This document shows, piece by piece, positions 1 to 11,461 of a DNA stretch of 64,000 bases (its first letter is position 1; each line of letters starts with the position of its first letter). The translations under genes were made by a program, and so were the position numbers. Origin of the DNA: Impatiens glandulifera (Eukaryota; Streptophyta; Magnoliopsida; Ericales; Balsaminaceae); the NCBI RefSeq assembly GCF_907164915.1, contig NC_061868.1, positions 32,392,439 to 32,456,438 on the forward strand, read 5' to 3'. The notes under the pieces are model-generated. The model had not been told where the DNA came from, did no database searches, and was given only the letters and a program-made list of their open reading frames with translations.

Positions 1-1140
1 TAGAGATTCTTCAAGTTTAGAATGATTGAGGGGAAGGACTTACAAATGCATCTTGAAGATTATGTCAAGTATTCTCCTTGATTTAGAAAACATCAGGGAG
101 AAATACAAGGATGAGGATAAGACACTGATGCTTTTAAATTTTTTACCGAAGTCGTATGAAACGTTCATAGATATACTCAAGTAGGGAGGGAGGAGCTTAC
201 CCTCGATAATATGATGAGTGCATTGAGATCAAATGATCAAAAGAAGAAGAATTAAGAGAGTAGTGTAAGTGGAGATGGACTCTTGGTTTGAGGGAGAACC
301 GAGAGAAGAGACAATAAAAACAAGAAGAAGAGGCATTCGAAGTCTCTCGGGAAGAAATCAACTAAGTGCTACAATTGTGACAAAGAGGGACACTTTAAGC
401 GAGATTGTCCAGATTTGCATAACGACTTGAAGAAGAACGGAGAAGCGACGGTTATTTAAGAGGTCAAGAATGGGTACAAAAGTGCATACGTTCTCGTTTT
501 CTCCACTAATTAGTCTAAGAAGCGTTGGATATGGATTCCAAGTGTTCGTTCCATATGACACCTAATGAGAGTTTGTTCAAGACCTATGAGAAGACTTTTG
601 TGGCGATATTTTGTTAGGTAACAACAATTCTTGTAGAGTGATGGGGATCAGAATAGTGCATTTGAAGACGCATGATGGAACTGAGAGAGTATTGATAGAC
701 GTACGACACGTCCCGGACCTTTGGAGGAATTTAATCTCTCAGCTCACTAGACTAACTTAGTTTTGCATGGAAGGGTGATAAGAACGTATTAAGGGTCACA
801 AAGAGGTCGCTAGTGGTAATGAGAGGCATGTGAGAGAGGTGTATTTACGTCTTTCAAGGCAACACTTTGGTTGGTGATATGGAGACAATGGCGGAGCCTC
901 GATATGTATCTCCCACGAGTCTATGAAATAAGAGATTGGGGCACGTGAGTGAGAGGGGTTTGATAGATTTGAGTAAGAAAGAGTCTTTTGGCAAGGAAAA
1001 ACTTGATGATTTGAAGTTTTGTGAGAACTACATATACGGTAAAACTATAAAGGTGAAGACGAAGTGGGAGGTATCGAGACAATGCCATGAGACACATGAA
1101 GACGAGGTGGGAGGATTTGAGGTACACCATAAATCTCACT
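1..1140 (+). pseudogene. Decayed Ty1-copia gag-pol remnant
   Basis: Three blocks read in the plus direction match copia proteins, but frameshifts and stops separate them. At about 1-290 is a gag core that includes a 'LTLDNMMSALRS' block. At 367-410 is a CCHC zinc knuckle (KCYNCDKEGHFKRDC). At 935-1075 is the GAG-pre-integrase zinc segment ('RLGHVSERGLIDLS', then 'FCENYIYGK'). No LTR is visible; the element starts outside the window. It is long dead: the knuckle is intact, but the protease region carries multiple stops. The family is inferred from motif order. The lineage, perhaps Tork-like, is a guess. Confidence 0.8.
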
Positions 1141-1141
1141 A

Positions 1142-2153
1142 GGATAAGGAAGCACGGAAGAAATGTGGAAGCAATCAGGGCGAATAAGCCTGATGAAATG
1201 ACTCAACAAGATTGGGAGTGACTTCTTGAAAAGTATTACTTTACCGATAAATTTCAGATTCTTCTTTCATATTTTGTAATTAATATAACATTTTGAATCT
1301 AATATTATATATTAATTACAGAAACGAAGTGCTACCGGCATAGATAACAAAAAATATTCAAAATATGCACATCGTTCTGGTAACAAATCTTTTACACAGC
1401 TGTAACGTGAAATGGTAAGACTTATTTTTTAACTTTGTTTTTAAATGAATTAAAATTTAACTTACATTCTCAGGAAGTTCAAGAAGGATCAATTCCAACT
1501 CATGAAGATTTCTTTTTGGCGACTAAGACCAAAAATGATAAAACTGTTGATCCGCAAATATTGGAGAAAGTGGTAAGTATATAAAATATGTTTACTTTAC
1601 ATTTTATCTATTATTGGTATTAACATATTTTGTTGTAGGATGAATTAAGACACTTGCGAGCTAAACGTCCCGACATTTATGATGTCAATTTGACTAAAAG
1701 AGTTTTTGGTCCTCAATACAAGGGAAAGATTATAAGAATGTGATCAGTTTTTTTTTTGGGAAAAATGTGTGATCAATTTAACTTCCCAAGTTAGAGGGCC
1801 CATAATGTCCAAAAAAGAACTACGTCGAGAGACTGTAACAATGCAAAGAAAACTCGATGATATAGAACACAAGGTTAAAACTCAAATGGAAGATAAAATG
1901 GAAGAGAGGTTGAGGATGGAGAAGGCTCAAATGGAAGCTAATATGGAAGCTAAAATAGAAGAAAGGTTGAGGATGGAGATGATGCATTTTATGTCATAGT
2001 TTATGTCCGACGGAGCATCGATAGATCCTACATTATTTTCCCAGTTTACTAATATTAGCGGTTAATCATCAGGTCAAGGGTCATCAGCAACAATTCTACC
2101 CGTGCAGTCCCAACAACAAGACGATGATGATTCTGGGGAAGACGCGAATTAAG
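1142..2153 (+). pseudogene. CACTA (En/Spm) Transposase_24-like gene, broken
   Basis: A chain of short exons with plausible GT-AG borders reads like the plant Ptta/En/Spm accessory protein. The blocks are about 1150-1258 ('NKPDEMTQQDWE'), 1322-1414 ('KKYSKYAHRSGNKSFTQ'), 1474-1572 ('IPTHEDFFLATKTKNDK') and from 1639 ('DELRHLRAKRPDIYDVN'). They are followed at about 1800-2000 by a charged coiled coil rich in 'MEE/RLRME' repeats. In-frame stops at about 1228 and 1403 show it is broken. It lies next to the GCGATTGGT subterminal repeats and points toward the CACTA terminus at 16616, so gene and repeats probably belong to one element later split by the Sirevirus-like insertion. Confidence 0.7.
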
Positions 2154-2339
2154 TAAGAACTTTTGTTATAATTTTGGTTAGATTTCAAATGTTTGTGTAA
2201 TACTACTTTGATTTCAAATGTTGGCATTTGTGTTAAGAACTTCTTTTGTTAAATTTGGTTCAATTGAGTATTTGGTTGTAGTTAAATTTTCGGTTTTATA
2301 GGTATTGTAATATTTTTAAATTATTTTTTTATATTAGCA

Positions 2340-2589
2340 AGTAACTATTGGTTGTTGGACCAATCAGAGTTTCCTAATGGGTCTATTGCGATTGGTTATT
2401 AAACCAATTGCAGTTTTCTAATGAGTCTATAGCGATTGGTATAACAACCAATTGCTATAGACTAATTAGGAAACTATGATTGATTTGATAACCAATTACA
2501 ATAGACCCATTAGGAAACTGCGATTGGTCCAATAATCAATCACTAAATGATTTGGGTAGTTGCGATTGTATTAATAACCAATTGGTATA
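2340..2589. repeat. CACTA subterminal repeat field, left part
   Basis: The field has repeated, often inverted copies of the motif GCGATTGGT / ACCAATCGC and decayed variants, interspersed with 'cctaatgagtctat'-type spacers. Fields of short inverted motifs next to the terminal inverted repeat are typical of CACTA elements, where they bind transposase. The field is interrupted at 2590 and resumes at 16436. Confidence 0.7.
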
Positions 2590-3870
2590 TGTTAGATAAA
2601 TTCATACCGGTTCGAATAAACCTAACTTAAACAAACTTCCCATGCAGGAACAAGAAACCGGACCGGACGAACAAAAGAAAACCAACTGAAGAAACCGAAC
2701 CGGTCAAGTTACCATACCGATCAAAAGCATTCTGAACGTGACCGCACAAAGGATCGGCCAAAGCCTAAAAGCCAGATCCATCAAATAGCCGATTATCTAC
2801 AAGACAAGAATAACCGGAAGAAGTCAGGTTACTTCACTACCAAAAGACATTCGGCCAAGTCAAGAGGCCGACTAGTACAAGAAGACACTTTGGGTATCTG
2901 TTGAGAATGATACCAAAGGAACAGACTGAATACTTCCATATCCATGCAAGTCTGAGGAAAGACTGTAGGCTGCAGAAAACAGTACTACCGGATCCTTCTA
3001 CTTCGGGATAAGCCAGAAAGGAAATCTTCAAAGTACAGACAACTGTCCAAGCAGACAGTGCCTACATTGAGTAAAAGACAAACCCAGCAGGTTTGCCTTA
3101 CAGACCGGCAGGTCTGAAACAGGATACCAGGTCTGAGACGACCGGCAGGTCTGAGACACTGAATCACTGCATCTCTGATCAGCCAATCAGATTCAAGGCT
3201 TTGAAATATGACCGTTGGCATATTTCACCTATAAAAGGAGGCAGTTGCAGAAGAGTAAATGCAGTTACTAAGCGGGACATTAAGTGAGACAAGTGAAGCG
3301 TTGAAAGCATTTACTACAAGTGATAACAGTGTGGTATTCTAAGAAAGCCTAAGTGCTAAATTCTAAGTGTGTGCTACAATTTCGGTGTGAATTGTAAGAG
3401 TGTTATCGAGCAGGAAATAAGTCTCGATCGAATTATACTTGTATTCCTTAGTGAATATCCTTCTCGCGGTTTCGAGAGGAAGGGGTGACGTAGGAGTTTT
3501 ATCTCCGAACATCCATAAAATCTGTTGTGTTATTTACTTTCTGTTGGCTTTATTACATAACCGACTAACTTAACCATACCGCTCCAAACCAACTTCATAC
3601 TGACCATACCGAATATCCAGATAACCGAAACCGACCCACCATTCTTTAAATCTCCATCATCCGAAACCGACTTCGCCTATCATACACGTGTACCGCTTCA
3701 ACTTGAAAGCAAACCTCTTCCGCGCTTGAACCTAGTTCAAGGGTTTGTGACAGGTTGTGTAGTATTGAAACCCCGGTGTTAATCTTTAACCGGATTAACA
3801 ACCACCCTACGAGTAAGAACCGCTAACCGGTCCAACCCCCGGTCCACCAGCGGCGACCTAGATCCTAACA
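2590..3870 (+). repeat. 5' LTR of the Sirevirus-like element
   Basis: 1281 bp, TG...CA. It matches the 3' LTR except at four sites seen by eye (about 2608, 2790, 2985 and 3595). It contains a CCAAT motif near 3183 and a TATA box at 3230-3238. A tract 'gaaggggtgacgtaggag' near 3480 is shared with the solo LTR at 31170-32902. Confidence 0.93.
3230..3238 (+). promoter_or_regulatory. LTR TATA box (TATAAAAGG)
   Basis: A canonical plant TATA box about 640 bp into the LTR, with CCAAT about 45 bp upstream. It predicts an R-region start near 3260. The same site recurs at 15795-15803 in the 3' LTR. Confidence 0.7.
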
Positions 3871-3872
3871 AT

Positions 3873-3884
3873 TGGTATCAGAGC
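3873..3884 (+). other. Primer binding site, initiator tRNA-Met
   Basis: TGGTATCAGAGC lies two bases after the 5' LTR end. It is the standard complement of the plant initiator tRNA-Met 3' end used by Ty1-copia elements. Confidence 0.9.
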
Positions 3885-3909
3885 AGTTAGTTTCAATACT
3901 CAAGCAAAC

Positions 3910-5751
3910 ATGTATCAGGATAGACCTCCAATGCTAGAAGGTGATGACTTTGCCAACTGGAAGGCACGCATGCACCTGCATCTAGTTACCTTGGATGATG
4001 AAATGGAATCCATTCTAACCGAAGGACCGATAGTCATTGATAAAGATAGAAAAGAATGGACGGCTGAAGATAGGAGAAGAAACAATCTGGACAACCATGC
4101 AAGAAACCGAATCTCCAACAGCGTGGACAGAAACACATACTGCAAGATCAGAGATTGCAGAACCGCGAAGGAGACATGGAACACAGTTATCCAGATCTTT
4201 GAGGGAAATGAAAGAACAAAGGAGAATAAGATGATGGTAGCTACACAGAAGTTCGAAAGCATCAAAATGAAACCAGGAGAAACAATGAAGGAATACAGTG
4301 ATCGGTTCACTGGTGTGCTAGATGAACTAGCAACTCTGGGCAAGAAGTATGACAACAAAGAGGTCATTATGAAGGTTTTGAGATCTCTTCCAAGTGCCTG
4401 GGATATAAAAACAATGGTAATGAGGGAATCAAAGAGCCTACGTAAGATGAAGCTATACGATGTATTCGAAGATCTTAAGGCATACGAGTTCGAAATGAAA
4501 TCCAGAACTGAAGAGGAAGTCTCGGCCTCAACATCAACCAGAGCATTATTCACATCTACAGAACCGGCTGTACCTGCTTCTGTACCCACACCTGCACCGA
4601 TACCGGTCCCTGCACCCGCACCTATCAGAACAGCCGAACAGTTTACTGAGGACGCCATGGCCATGCTCGCACAGAAGTTTGGGAGGTTCATGAAAAGGAG
4701 CCAACCGACAAACAACTACTATGGTGACAAATCCAACGTAAGATGCTATAACTGTAACTGTATGGGACACTTTAAGTGGGAATGCAGGAAACCAAGGAGG
4801 GATACCCAGAAACCGGAATATCAAAATGACAGAAACAATTATCAACAAGCCGGTGAGGGAAGTGAGGTGCCAAAAGCACTGATAGCCGACGATGGAGGAA
4901 GTCTGTGGGCTCGCAGTGACAGTGACGATGAACTCACGTGCCTCATGGCCAATGAGGAACAGGTATTCGACTCCCCCTATGATGAATTTACTAAAGATGA
5001 GTTATATGAAGCATTAAATGACATGGTAGAAGAATATAAGAACCTATTGACCATGTTACCTAAACACCTCAACATCAAGACCGATCCTATAGTACCGATC
5101 CCAATAGAACCAAAGGTATCTGTCATAACCGAACCAGAAGTCATACAACCTGATGATACTCACACCCTAGAAACCAAGTTAGATCCCAAGATCGAACAAC
5201 CTAGTGAACCGACTAGAGAGCTAACCGAGGAAGAGAATGCCCGATTCCAATATACGATGGCCGCCTATAAGAGATCTAGCGACATAGTAAAGGATATGAA
5301 TAAACACTATAGGCATCCTCGTTGTAAGCGTGGTCTAGGATACACAGGGAATAGCTCTAAAGACCGAAAATCTATAGAGAAATCAAGATTCACAAAAGGA
5401 AACCTACCCTTTATAAAATTTCTTAAGAGCACCTGGACAGCCGAAGAAGAGGAAACCGCATATTATAGGGAAGAGAAGCTAAAATACGACTATGTTGGCC
5501 CAACCGATTCATGGCTTGACCTTGAGAAAAGGAAAGCAGAAATCCTCAAATATAAGAAAGATTTTCCCGAGCCACGTAGGTCAAACTATAGATTACCGAT
5601 TCAAAGATCATTTCCATTTAGGCTATCTGAAGGAAAACCGAAATACACGAGACCGAGTGCCAAAAGGACAGTTAAAACCCTAGCAAAGAAAACTGTCCGG
5701 TTCATCAAAGTTTGGGTACCTAAGGGACTAATCGCATGTGGACCCAAGTAA
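3910..5751 (+). CDS. gag: Gag polyprotein, Sirevirus type
   Basis: 613 codons, starting 26 bp after the primer site. The N-terminal '[16 protein letters not shown]' and following helices are the copia gag core (UBN2-like, residues 1-200). A Pro/Ala-rich linker spans about 220-245. One CCHC zinc knuckle ([14 protein letters not shown]) lies at about 279-292. A long acidic then basic C-terminal extension follows (about 310-613). Ordinary copia gags end soon after the knuckle; the extension is a Sirevirus trait. It forms the virus-like particle and packages RNA. It ends in TAA overlapping the start of the pol frame, which lies +1, so pol expression needs recoding or splicing (see 5716-5791). Confidence 0.92.
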   Translation: MYQDRPPMLEGDDFANWKARMHLHLVTLDDEMESILTEGPIVIDKDRKEWTAEDRRRNNLDNHARNRISNSVDRNTYCKIRDCRTAKETWNTVIQIFEGNERTKENKMMVATQKFESIKMKPGETMKEYSDRFTGVLDELATLGKKYDNKEVIMKVLRSLPSAWDIKTMVMRESKSLRKMKLYDVFEDLKAYEFEMKSRTEEEVSASTSTRALFTSTEPAVPASVPTPAPIPVPAPAPIRTAEQFTEDAMAMLAQKFGRFMKRSQPTNNYYGDKSNVRCYNCNCMGHFKWECRKPRRDTQKPEYQNDRNNYQQAGEGSEVPKALIADDGGSLWARSDSDDELTCLMANEEQVFDSPYDEFTKDELYEALNDMVEEYKNLLTMLPKHLNIKTDPIVPIPIEPKVSVITEPEVIQPDDTHTLETKLDPKIEQPSEPTRELTEEENARFQYTMAAYKRSSDIVKDMNKHYRHPRCKRGLGYTGNSSKDRKSIEKSRFTKGNLPFIKFLKSTWTAEEEETAYYREEKLKYDYVGPTDSWLDLEKRKAEILKYKKDFPEPRRSNYRLPIQRSFPFRLSEGKPKYTRPSAKRTVKTLAKKTVRFIKVWVPKGLIACGPK

Positions 5752-5791
5752 ATGTGGGTACCAAACATTTGTAAATATGTATATTTTGCAG
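5716..5791 (+). other. Candidate 76-nt intron joining gag and pol frames
   Basis: A GT donor (TGG|GTACCT) at 5716 and a U-rich acceptor (TATTTTGCAG) ending at 5791 bound a 76-nt segment. The segment contains the gag stop. By codon arithmetic its removal would put gag codons directly in the pol frame just before the protease. This is inference only. The alternative is +1 ribosomal frameshifting in the overlap 5738-5751. Confidence 0.4.
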
Positions 5792-8700
5792 GATCCAAAG
5801 AAACGACTAGGAAACTCCGAATGGTTTTTGGACAGTGGTTGCTCCAGGCACATGACCGGGAATAGCAATTTGATAATCGACATCAGATCAGTAACCGGTG
5901 CTCCAATTACCTTCGGTGACAACTCAAAGGGTAAAACTGTGGGCAAGGGTAAGATTGTCCATGGTAACCTAACTATTGATAATGTACTCTTAGTTGAAAA
6001 CCTACGTTTTAATCTACTTAGTATTAGTCAGATGTGTGATGCCGGATACACGGTAGAATTCCTTAAACATGCATGCTTAGTTAAAGATTCTCAAGGTATT
6101 GTATTACTAACCGGAAATAGGATAGGAAACATCTATAAGGTAGACTGGAAAACAAGAGTAGAACATCCTATATGCATGATAGCTAAGACTGATCAAACCT
6201 GGCTATGGCATAAGAGACTAAACCATCTAAACATGAAAACCTTAAACTACATTCGCGGTAAAAAGCTAGTTGAAGGTATTCCTGATATAGTGTTTAACCA
6301 GGATAAGGTCTGTTCAGCATGCCAGATGGGTAAACAAACTAGGTCATCCTTTAAAAGTAATGGAAATATTCAATCTAGCCGATGTCTAGATCTTCTTCAC
6401 ATGGATTTATTTGGACCGATTCAGGTCATTAGTCTAGGCGGTATGCTTTACACAATGGTAGTTATTGATGATTATTCTAGATATACTTGGGTGATATTTC
6501 TACCATCTAAACGTGAAACTGTATCAAATCTGATCACACTCCTTAAGCGGTTGCAAAATGAAAAATCAGCTCGCATCAACAGCATTCGAAGTGATCGAGG
6601 TACCGAATTTACTAATAGTACATTAACTGCATATCTTGATGAATCCGGCATTAGACACGAGTTGTCTAGTGCTAGGACTCCTCAACAAAATGGCCTGGCC
6701 GAGAGAAGAAACCGGACTCTCAAGGAAGCCGCACGGTCTATGATAGCCGATTCCGGTATTGCTCAGAAATTTTGGGCTGAAGCTATCAACACTGCATGCC
6801 ATACACAAAACCGGTCCTTGATTAACAGATTTCACAACAAAACACCATATGAGGTTTATTTTAACAGAGTTCCTAAACTTAAATACCTCAGGATTTTCGG
6901 TTGTAAATGTTATATTCATAATAATGGTAAAACTCAACTCACTGCTTTTGACGCAAAGACCGACACCGGCATTATGCTAGGATACTCGTCAGTAAGTAAA
7001 GCATATAGAGTATATAATAATAGAACCGCAACCATGGAGGAAACAATTCATGTTGTTTTCGATGAATCGGTTGAGAGTAACACTACTTCATGCTTTGACC
7101 TACACAACAGATTGGAAAACAATGATATCCATTCTGATAGTGAAGATGAGACTCCGGTCTTCAGACGATTTGTCCATGACCTAATGGGTAACATTGATAC
7201 CCAGCCGGATCAAGCTGTTTCACAACAGGAAGCTGACACTTCGGTCCAATCCGAGGGAGTCGGTCGGTCTGACAATATCGTTCAGCCTACCGACAAGTCT
7301 AGCCTTGATCAAACAAACGGCAACCTGGTAGACACTCCTGAACTGAATCTCAAAAGAAACAGTACACATCCTCCTGAGCAAATTATTGGTGACCCTTCAG
7401 AACCTGTTCGAACTAGGGGTCAACTTCTGGAAGGATATTTTAACTCTGCGTTTATATCCCAGATTGAACCGAAAAGAATAGATGAAGCATTGTCAGATCC
7501 GGATTGGATCTTGGGAATGCAAGAAGAGCTAAACCAGTTCGAGAGTAGTAAAGTCTGGTACTTAGTTCCCAGACCGAAAGATAAATCGGTCATAGGAACA
7601 AGATGGGTATTCAGAAACAAACTCAATGAAGACGGTTTGGTCACGAGGAACAAAGCCAGATTAGTGGCTCAAGGTTACAAACAGGAAGAAGGCATTGATT
7701 TTGAAGAGTCATTTGCTCCTGTAGCCAGAATAGAAGCCATTAGAATTTTTCTAGCTTTTGCGGCTTTCAAAAACTTTAAAGTTTTTCAAATGGATGTTAA
7801 AAGTGCATTTCTGAACGGTGATATACGTGAAGAAGTGTACGTTGAACAGCCACCCGGTTTCAAAAATGCTGCATTTCCAAACCATGTATACCGGCTGAAC
7901 AAGGCTTTATACGGTCTAAAGCAAGCACCTAGGGCCTGGTATGATACGCTAACCGCATTCCTATTAGAACATGACTTCACCATCGGATCGGTGGATAAAA
8001 CTTTGTTCAAGTTTGAAAAGAAGGAACATATCTTACTTGTTCAAATTTATGTAGATGATATTATTTTCGGTTCCACCGATCCAAAGCTCTGTGACAAGTT
8101 CTCAAAAATGATGACTGATAAATTCGAAATGAGTATGATGGGAGAATTAAGTTTCTTCCTAGGTCTTCAGGTTAAACAACTTAAGGAAGGAACATTCATC
8201 AGTCAACCGAAATATACCAAGGAGCTGCTAAAGAAGTTCGGTATGGACACCTGCTCCTCGGCGGCCACTCCAATGAGCTCATCAATCAAACTGGACAGGG
8301 ACGATGAAGGACAATCAGTAGATCAGATTGCATATCGAGGCATGATCGGTTCCCTACTGTACCTGACAGCGAGTAGACCGGACATCCTGTTTGCAGTTGG
8401 TGTGTGTGGGAGATTTCAAGCAAATCCAAAGCAATCCCACTACACAGCCGCAAAGAGAATACTGAAGTATCTAAAAGGCACTCCTGATGTCGGTCTGTGG
8501 TATCCAAAGGACTCATCCTTTAATCTAACAAGCTACTCAGACGCAGATTATGCAGGGTGCAAGATCGATAGGAAGAGCACCAGTGGAACATGTCAGTTCC
8601 TAGGTGACCGACTGGTGTCATGGCATAGCAAGAAGCAGACATCGGTGGCCACATCAACTGCGGAGGCTGAATACTTGGCGGCCGGAAGCTGCTGCTCTCA

Positions 8701-9013
8701 ACTCCTCTGGATCCAACAGCAGCTGAAGGACTTCGGTATTATAGCCGAAGAGTCCCCGATATTCTGTGACAACACAAGTGCCATTGCAATCACCTACAAC
8801 CCGGTTCTCCATTCCAGAACCAAGCACATCGACATCAGACATCACTTCATCCGAGAGCATGTCACGCTGAAGCATATCCGGCTGGAGTACGTACCGACCG
8901 ATCAGCAAGTAGCCGATATCTTCACGAAGCCGCTGCAGGAAGCTAAGTTTTCTCAATTTAGACTTACTCTCGGCTTAACCGATATTAGCCAAATCCTTCC
9001 AAAGGATACTTAA
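5738..9013 (+). CDS. pol: Pol polyprotein (protease, integrase, RT, RNase H)
   Basis: An open frame of about 1090 codons; the first in-frame codon of the block is GTG, so an independent start is unlikely. Domains, counted from 5738: aspartic protease DSG at 32-34; integrase HHCC zinc block at about 155-200 ending 'CSACQMGKQ'; integrase core with 'VVIDDYSRY' (about 242), 'SDRGTEF' (286) and '[12 protein letters not shown]' (about 315); reverse transcriptase from about 590 with '[10 protein letters not shown]' and the catalytic YVDDI at 771; RNase H with 'DADYAG' (935) and '[10 protein letters not shown]' (about 977). No stop or frameshift is visible, so it could be active. The integrase-before-RT order is diagnostic of Ty1-copia. 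Confidence 0.95.
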   Translation: MDPSKCGYQTFVNMYILQDPKKRLGNSEWFLDSGCSRHMTGNSNLIIDIRSVTGAPITFGDNSKGKTVGKGKIVHGNLTIDNVLLVENLRFNLLSISQMCDAGYTVEFLKHACLVKDSQGIVLLTGNRIGNIYKVDWKTRVEHPICMIAKTDQTWLWHKRLNHLNMKTLNYIRGKKLVEGIPDIVFNQDKVCSACQMGKQTRSSFKSNGNIQSSRCLDLLHMDLFGPIQVISLGGMLYTMVVIDDYSRYTWVIFLPSKRETVSNLITLLKRLQNEKSARINSIRSDRGTEFTNSTLTAYLDESGIRHELSSARTPQQNGLAERRNRTLKEAARSMIADSGIAQKFWAEAINTACHTQNRSLINRFHNKTPYEVYFNRVPKLKYLRIFGCKCYIHNNGKTQLTAFDAKTDTGIMLGYSSVSKAYRVYNNRTATMEETIHVVFDESVESNTTSCFDLHNRLENNDIHSDSEDETPVFRRFVHDLMGNIDTQPDQAVSQQEADTSVQSEGVGRSDNIVQPTDKSSLDQTNGNLVDTPELNLKRNSTHPPEQIIGDPSEPVRTRGQLLEGYFNSAFISQIEPKRIDEALSDPDWILGMQEELNQFESSKVWYLVPRPKDKSVIGTRWVFRNKLNEDGLVTRNKARLVAQGYKQEEGIDFEESFAPVARIEAIRIFLAFAAFKNFKVFQMDVKSAFLNGDIREEVYVEQPPGFKNAAFPNHVYRLNKALYGLKQAPRAWYDTLTAFLLEHDFTIGSVDKTLFKFEKKEHILLVQIYVDDIIFGSTDPKLCDKFSKMMTDKFEMSMMGELSFFLGLQVKQLKEGTFISQPKYTKELLKKFGMDTCSSAATPMSSSIKLDRDDEGQSVDQIAYRGMIGSLLYLTASRPDILFAVGVCGRFQANPKQSHYTAAKRILKYLKGTPDVGLWYPKDSSFNLTSYSDADYAGCKIDRKSTSGTCQFLGDRLVSWHSKKQTSVATSTAEAEYLAAGSCCSQLLWIQQQLKDFGIIAEESPIFCDNTSAIAITYNPVLHSRTKHIDIRHHFIREHVTLKHIRLEYVPTDQQVADIFTKPLQEAKFSQFRLTLGLTDISQILPKDT

Positions 9014-9538
9014 AGGGAAATCGGTTCAGACAGACAAACCGGTAATTCTTCCTAAGATGTTGAGCTTTGAATCTTCGGGGTGTCTGTGGAAGAACCGCAC
9101 AGTCTATCAGACAGAGTAAACCGACCGGCTACTTGGTGCATGCACCACATAACCGCATCGGGATGAACAACTGATAGCTGACCGGTTCGGAAGAAAGCTA
9201 CCCCAGATTATTTGAAATTCAAACAAAAGAGGAATAGTTATCAGAGGTTAACGGTCTCTGCTCTGCATCATTACCTTTTAGAATAAACCTGGTCATGCCT
9301 AAAAAGACGTGAAGATCTTTTGATATCTTTCACAGTCCAGGCCTATGACCGACACCTAGACCTGCAAAGTTGCCTATTCTGTGCAAAGATTCCTAACCTG
9401 CAGTTAATACACATCATCTCACTTAATACCCGGACAATAGGCTAGCCCCGAAACCAGTATTTAAAGGGAGTGGCTCATTCACTCAAACACTCACAAAACA
9501 AAGCTAAGGCAAAACACTCTCTCCATCTCTAAGGCAAA
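9014..9538 (+). promoter_or_regulatory. Upstream region of accessory ORF A
   Basis: A non-coding spacer. It holds a perfect 14-bp palindrome TGGTGCATGCACCA at 9134-9147 (with an RY-type CATGCA core) and a TATA-like box TATTTAAAGG at 9458-9467. The box is 75-81 bp before the ATG at 9539, and a CT/CA-rich leader follows. The layout resembles a plant gene promoter rather than retroviral read-through, but the activity is inferred. Confidence 0.55.
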
Positions 9539-10258
9539 ATGTCTATCTTCACAAACATCCTACAAGTTAACTTTGAATCTTGCTCAGATACAGATCACTA
9601 TGATCTGTATCGAATGATCAAACAGCTGGAGGATACCGGCCTCCAGTACTTTCTGGATGATAATCAAACCATCTATCCTCAGTCTGTCGTGGAATTTTTC
9701 AACAATGCCAGGGTGTACCGGGGGACACCATATTTCAATACCCACATCCAATCGAAAGTTGGAGGTACTCTCTTTGATTTCACCGAGCAAGATTTTGCTC
9801 GGTGCTTCGGTCTGCCCAAACAAGGGCTCACGGACCTCCATCCTCCAGCCGACACTAAGGCTGAAGTCTCTCTCTCCCTCTCTCGATCTGATGAGCCCGT
9901 CGATGACCATGGCTCTAAATATCCCTTGAGAGCTGAATACCAGCTCCTCAACGACATTATAGGGAGGAGCATCCTCGGGAAAGATGTAACCAACACATAT
10001 TGCACGGCAACGTTCAATATGATGGCGGCCATCATAACAAGGACGCCGGTCAACTGGTCCAGGGTGCTGTTCGATGTCCTTATTTGGATAATCGGCACCA
10101 GGTCAGTAGCACTCGTTCCCCAGATTAGCCGACTGCTTGAGGAACTTGGGGTCCCAACCTGTCCAGGCGAAGATCTGGACCGCAGCCAAGTGTTCACCAA
10201 GGAAATCATCGACTCGTTCTACGATCGGGTTGAGGAAGAGTGGAGGAGGAACCGCTAA
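9539..10258 (+). CDS. Accessory ORF A (239 aa), family domain only
   Basis: Not a known retrotransposon protein. One domain fills it: 'VNFESCSDTD', then 'LEDTGLQYFLDD' at about 30-42, 'VVEFFNNARVYRG' at about 50-62, 'DFARCFGLPKQGLTDL' at about 84-99, a helical 'LLNDIIGRSIL' block and 'NWSRVLFDVLIWII' at about 175-190. Spacing and key residues recur in ORFs B and C, so the three are paralogues, although identity is low. No signal peptide, zinc finger or catalytic motif is apparent. The ATG context (GCAAAATGTC) is good for plants. From memory it resembles an unnamed, repetitive plant family found near transposons; function unknown. Confidence 0.8.
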   Translation: MSIFTNILQVNFESCSDTDHYDLYRMIKQLEDTGLQYFLDDNQTIYPQSVVEFFNNARVYRGTPYFNTHIQSKVGGTLFDFTEQDFARCFGLPKQGLTDLHPPADTKAEVSLSLSRSDEPVDDHGSKYPLRAEYQLLNDIIGRSILGKDVTNTYCTATFNMMAAIITRTPVNWSRVLFDVLIWIIGTRSVALVPQISRLLEELGVPTCPGEDLDRSQVFTKEIIDSFYDRVEEEWRRNR

Positions 10259-10756
10259 GTCACTCCTTCTTGCATCCGGTCATTTTGCTTCATGCACCGG
10301 ATGTATTATTATTCAACTCGAATCTAACCATATCGGCTTCATCCATGTCCACTTCGGTTCTATTCGTGCTTTTCATTTCTGTATGACATATTTCGGCTTT
10401 CTCTCTACCACTTTAGGTCTCTATCTAATCAATGTTGTTTATGTGATAAATGCACTTAGTGAGATAATCTTATTTAATGAGATAACTCCCAACCAACTAC
10501 ATATTTAATTTCCAACTAATCTGGTCGCTTCCCAACTAATATTTACCTCGAGCCTTGCGATTTGCTCCTTCCCCATGCATCATTAAAAGGGAAAGATTCT
10601 CTTCCTTAATAAAACAAAACTAACCATCAATACACAGATTTTCCCTCCAAAACCGATTCTATATAAGGAGCTATCCTCTTCTTGTCTCATCACATCCAAA
10701 AGTACAAAATCACTATCCCCTCTTGAATCTCGTTTCTCTCTCTCAATACCGATATC
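10259..10756 (+). promoter_or_regulatory. Upstream region of accessory ORF B
   Basis: A non-coding spacer with TATATAAGG at 10660-10668, 97 bp before the ATG, followed by a CT-rich leader ('ctcgtttctctctctc'). An RY-like CATGCAT lies at 10574-10580. It is a second apparent internal promoter. Confidence 0.55.
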
Positions 10757-11461
10757 ATGCCGAGCAGAACTCTGGGAAATTTTCTATGCATCGATTTCGA
10801 CTCGTGCACGGACATAAGGGATTGTAATGCTAAGACGAGAATCATGTATGACTCTCTTGTTCAAACCGGTCTTCAACCGTTTCTTGAAGAGGCCGGTCCC
10901 ATCCTTTTAGATGACGTCAAGGCCTTCTTTCGAAGCGCCTGCATCAGGGGGAAGTACATCGTCTCGACTGTCCGAGACCACACATTCTGGATCGACGAGG
11001 ATGAATTTTCTTCACTCTTCGATCTACCCGCTGAAGGTTTCTCTGACTTCCCGGCTGCTCAGGACCCTGCGGGATTTGAAACCGCACTTTACCTGTCGGC
11101 AACCCCTCTTTCGGTAGAACAGTTTGGGCCAAAAACCCAGCTTGCCAGTCACGGTCAGCTCTTGCTCGAAATAGTGATCAGGTCAATCCTGTGTCAATCA
11201 CCCAATCAACGGTATTCCAAGAATACATACAATATCATGACCAACATTCTTCGCAAATCGGCCATTAACTGGTCCTCGGTCATCTGGGAAAACTTGAAGG
11301 ATATGGTGATAACCAAGAAGGGTCTCGGGTATGCACCGCATATCAGCAAACTGATTCTTGGGTATCGACCGGAGTTCGGACCAGGCACACCGGCTTCCTC
11401 TTCTAACATCCTCAACAGTGGTTCGGCAAGAGAACGACTCTGGAGAATGCCTGTTGAATAG
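10757..11461 (+). CDS. Accessory ORF B (234 aa), family domain only
   Basis: Paralogue of ORF A and of the N-terminus of ORF C. Shared landmarks in the same order: 'IDFDSCTDI' (about 12), 'LVQTGLQPFLEE' (about 35), 'VKAFFRSACIRG' (about 54), 'EFSSLFDLPAEGFSDF' (about 80), 'LLLEIVIRSIL' (about 135) and 'INWSSVIWENLKDMV' (about 172). After the domain comes a short Ser-rich tail. It has no membrane segment or known catalytic residues. It is in the sense orientation of the element, separated from A by about 500 bp containing its own TATA box. It is open and uninterrupted. Function unknown. Confidence 0.8.
   Translation: MPSRTLGNFLCIDFDSCTDIRDCNAKTRIMYDSLVQTGLQPFLEEAGPILLDDVKAFFRSACIRGKYIVSTVRDHTFWIDEDEFSSLFDLPAEGFSDFPAAQDPAGFETALYLSATPLSVEQFGPKTQLASHGQLLLEIVIRSILCQSPNQRYSKNTYNIMTNILRKSAINWSSVIWENLKDMVITKKGLGYAPHISKLILGYRPEFGPGTPASSSNILNSGSARERLWRMPVE

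Noticed and set aside
3915..4715. 266-codon minus-strand open frame
   Set aside because: Antisense shadow of the gag gene.
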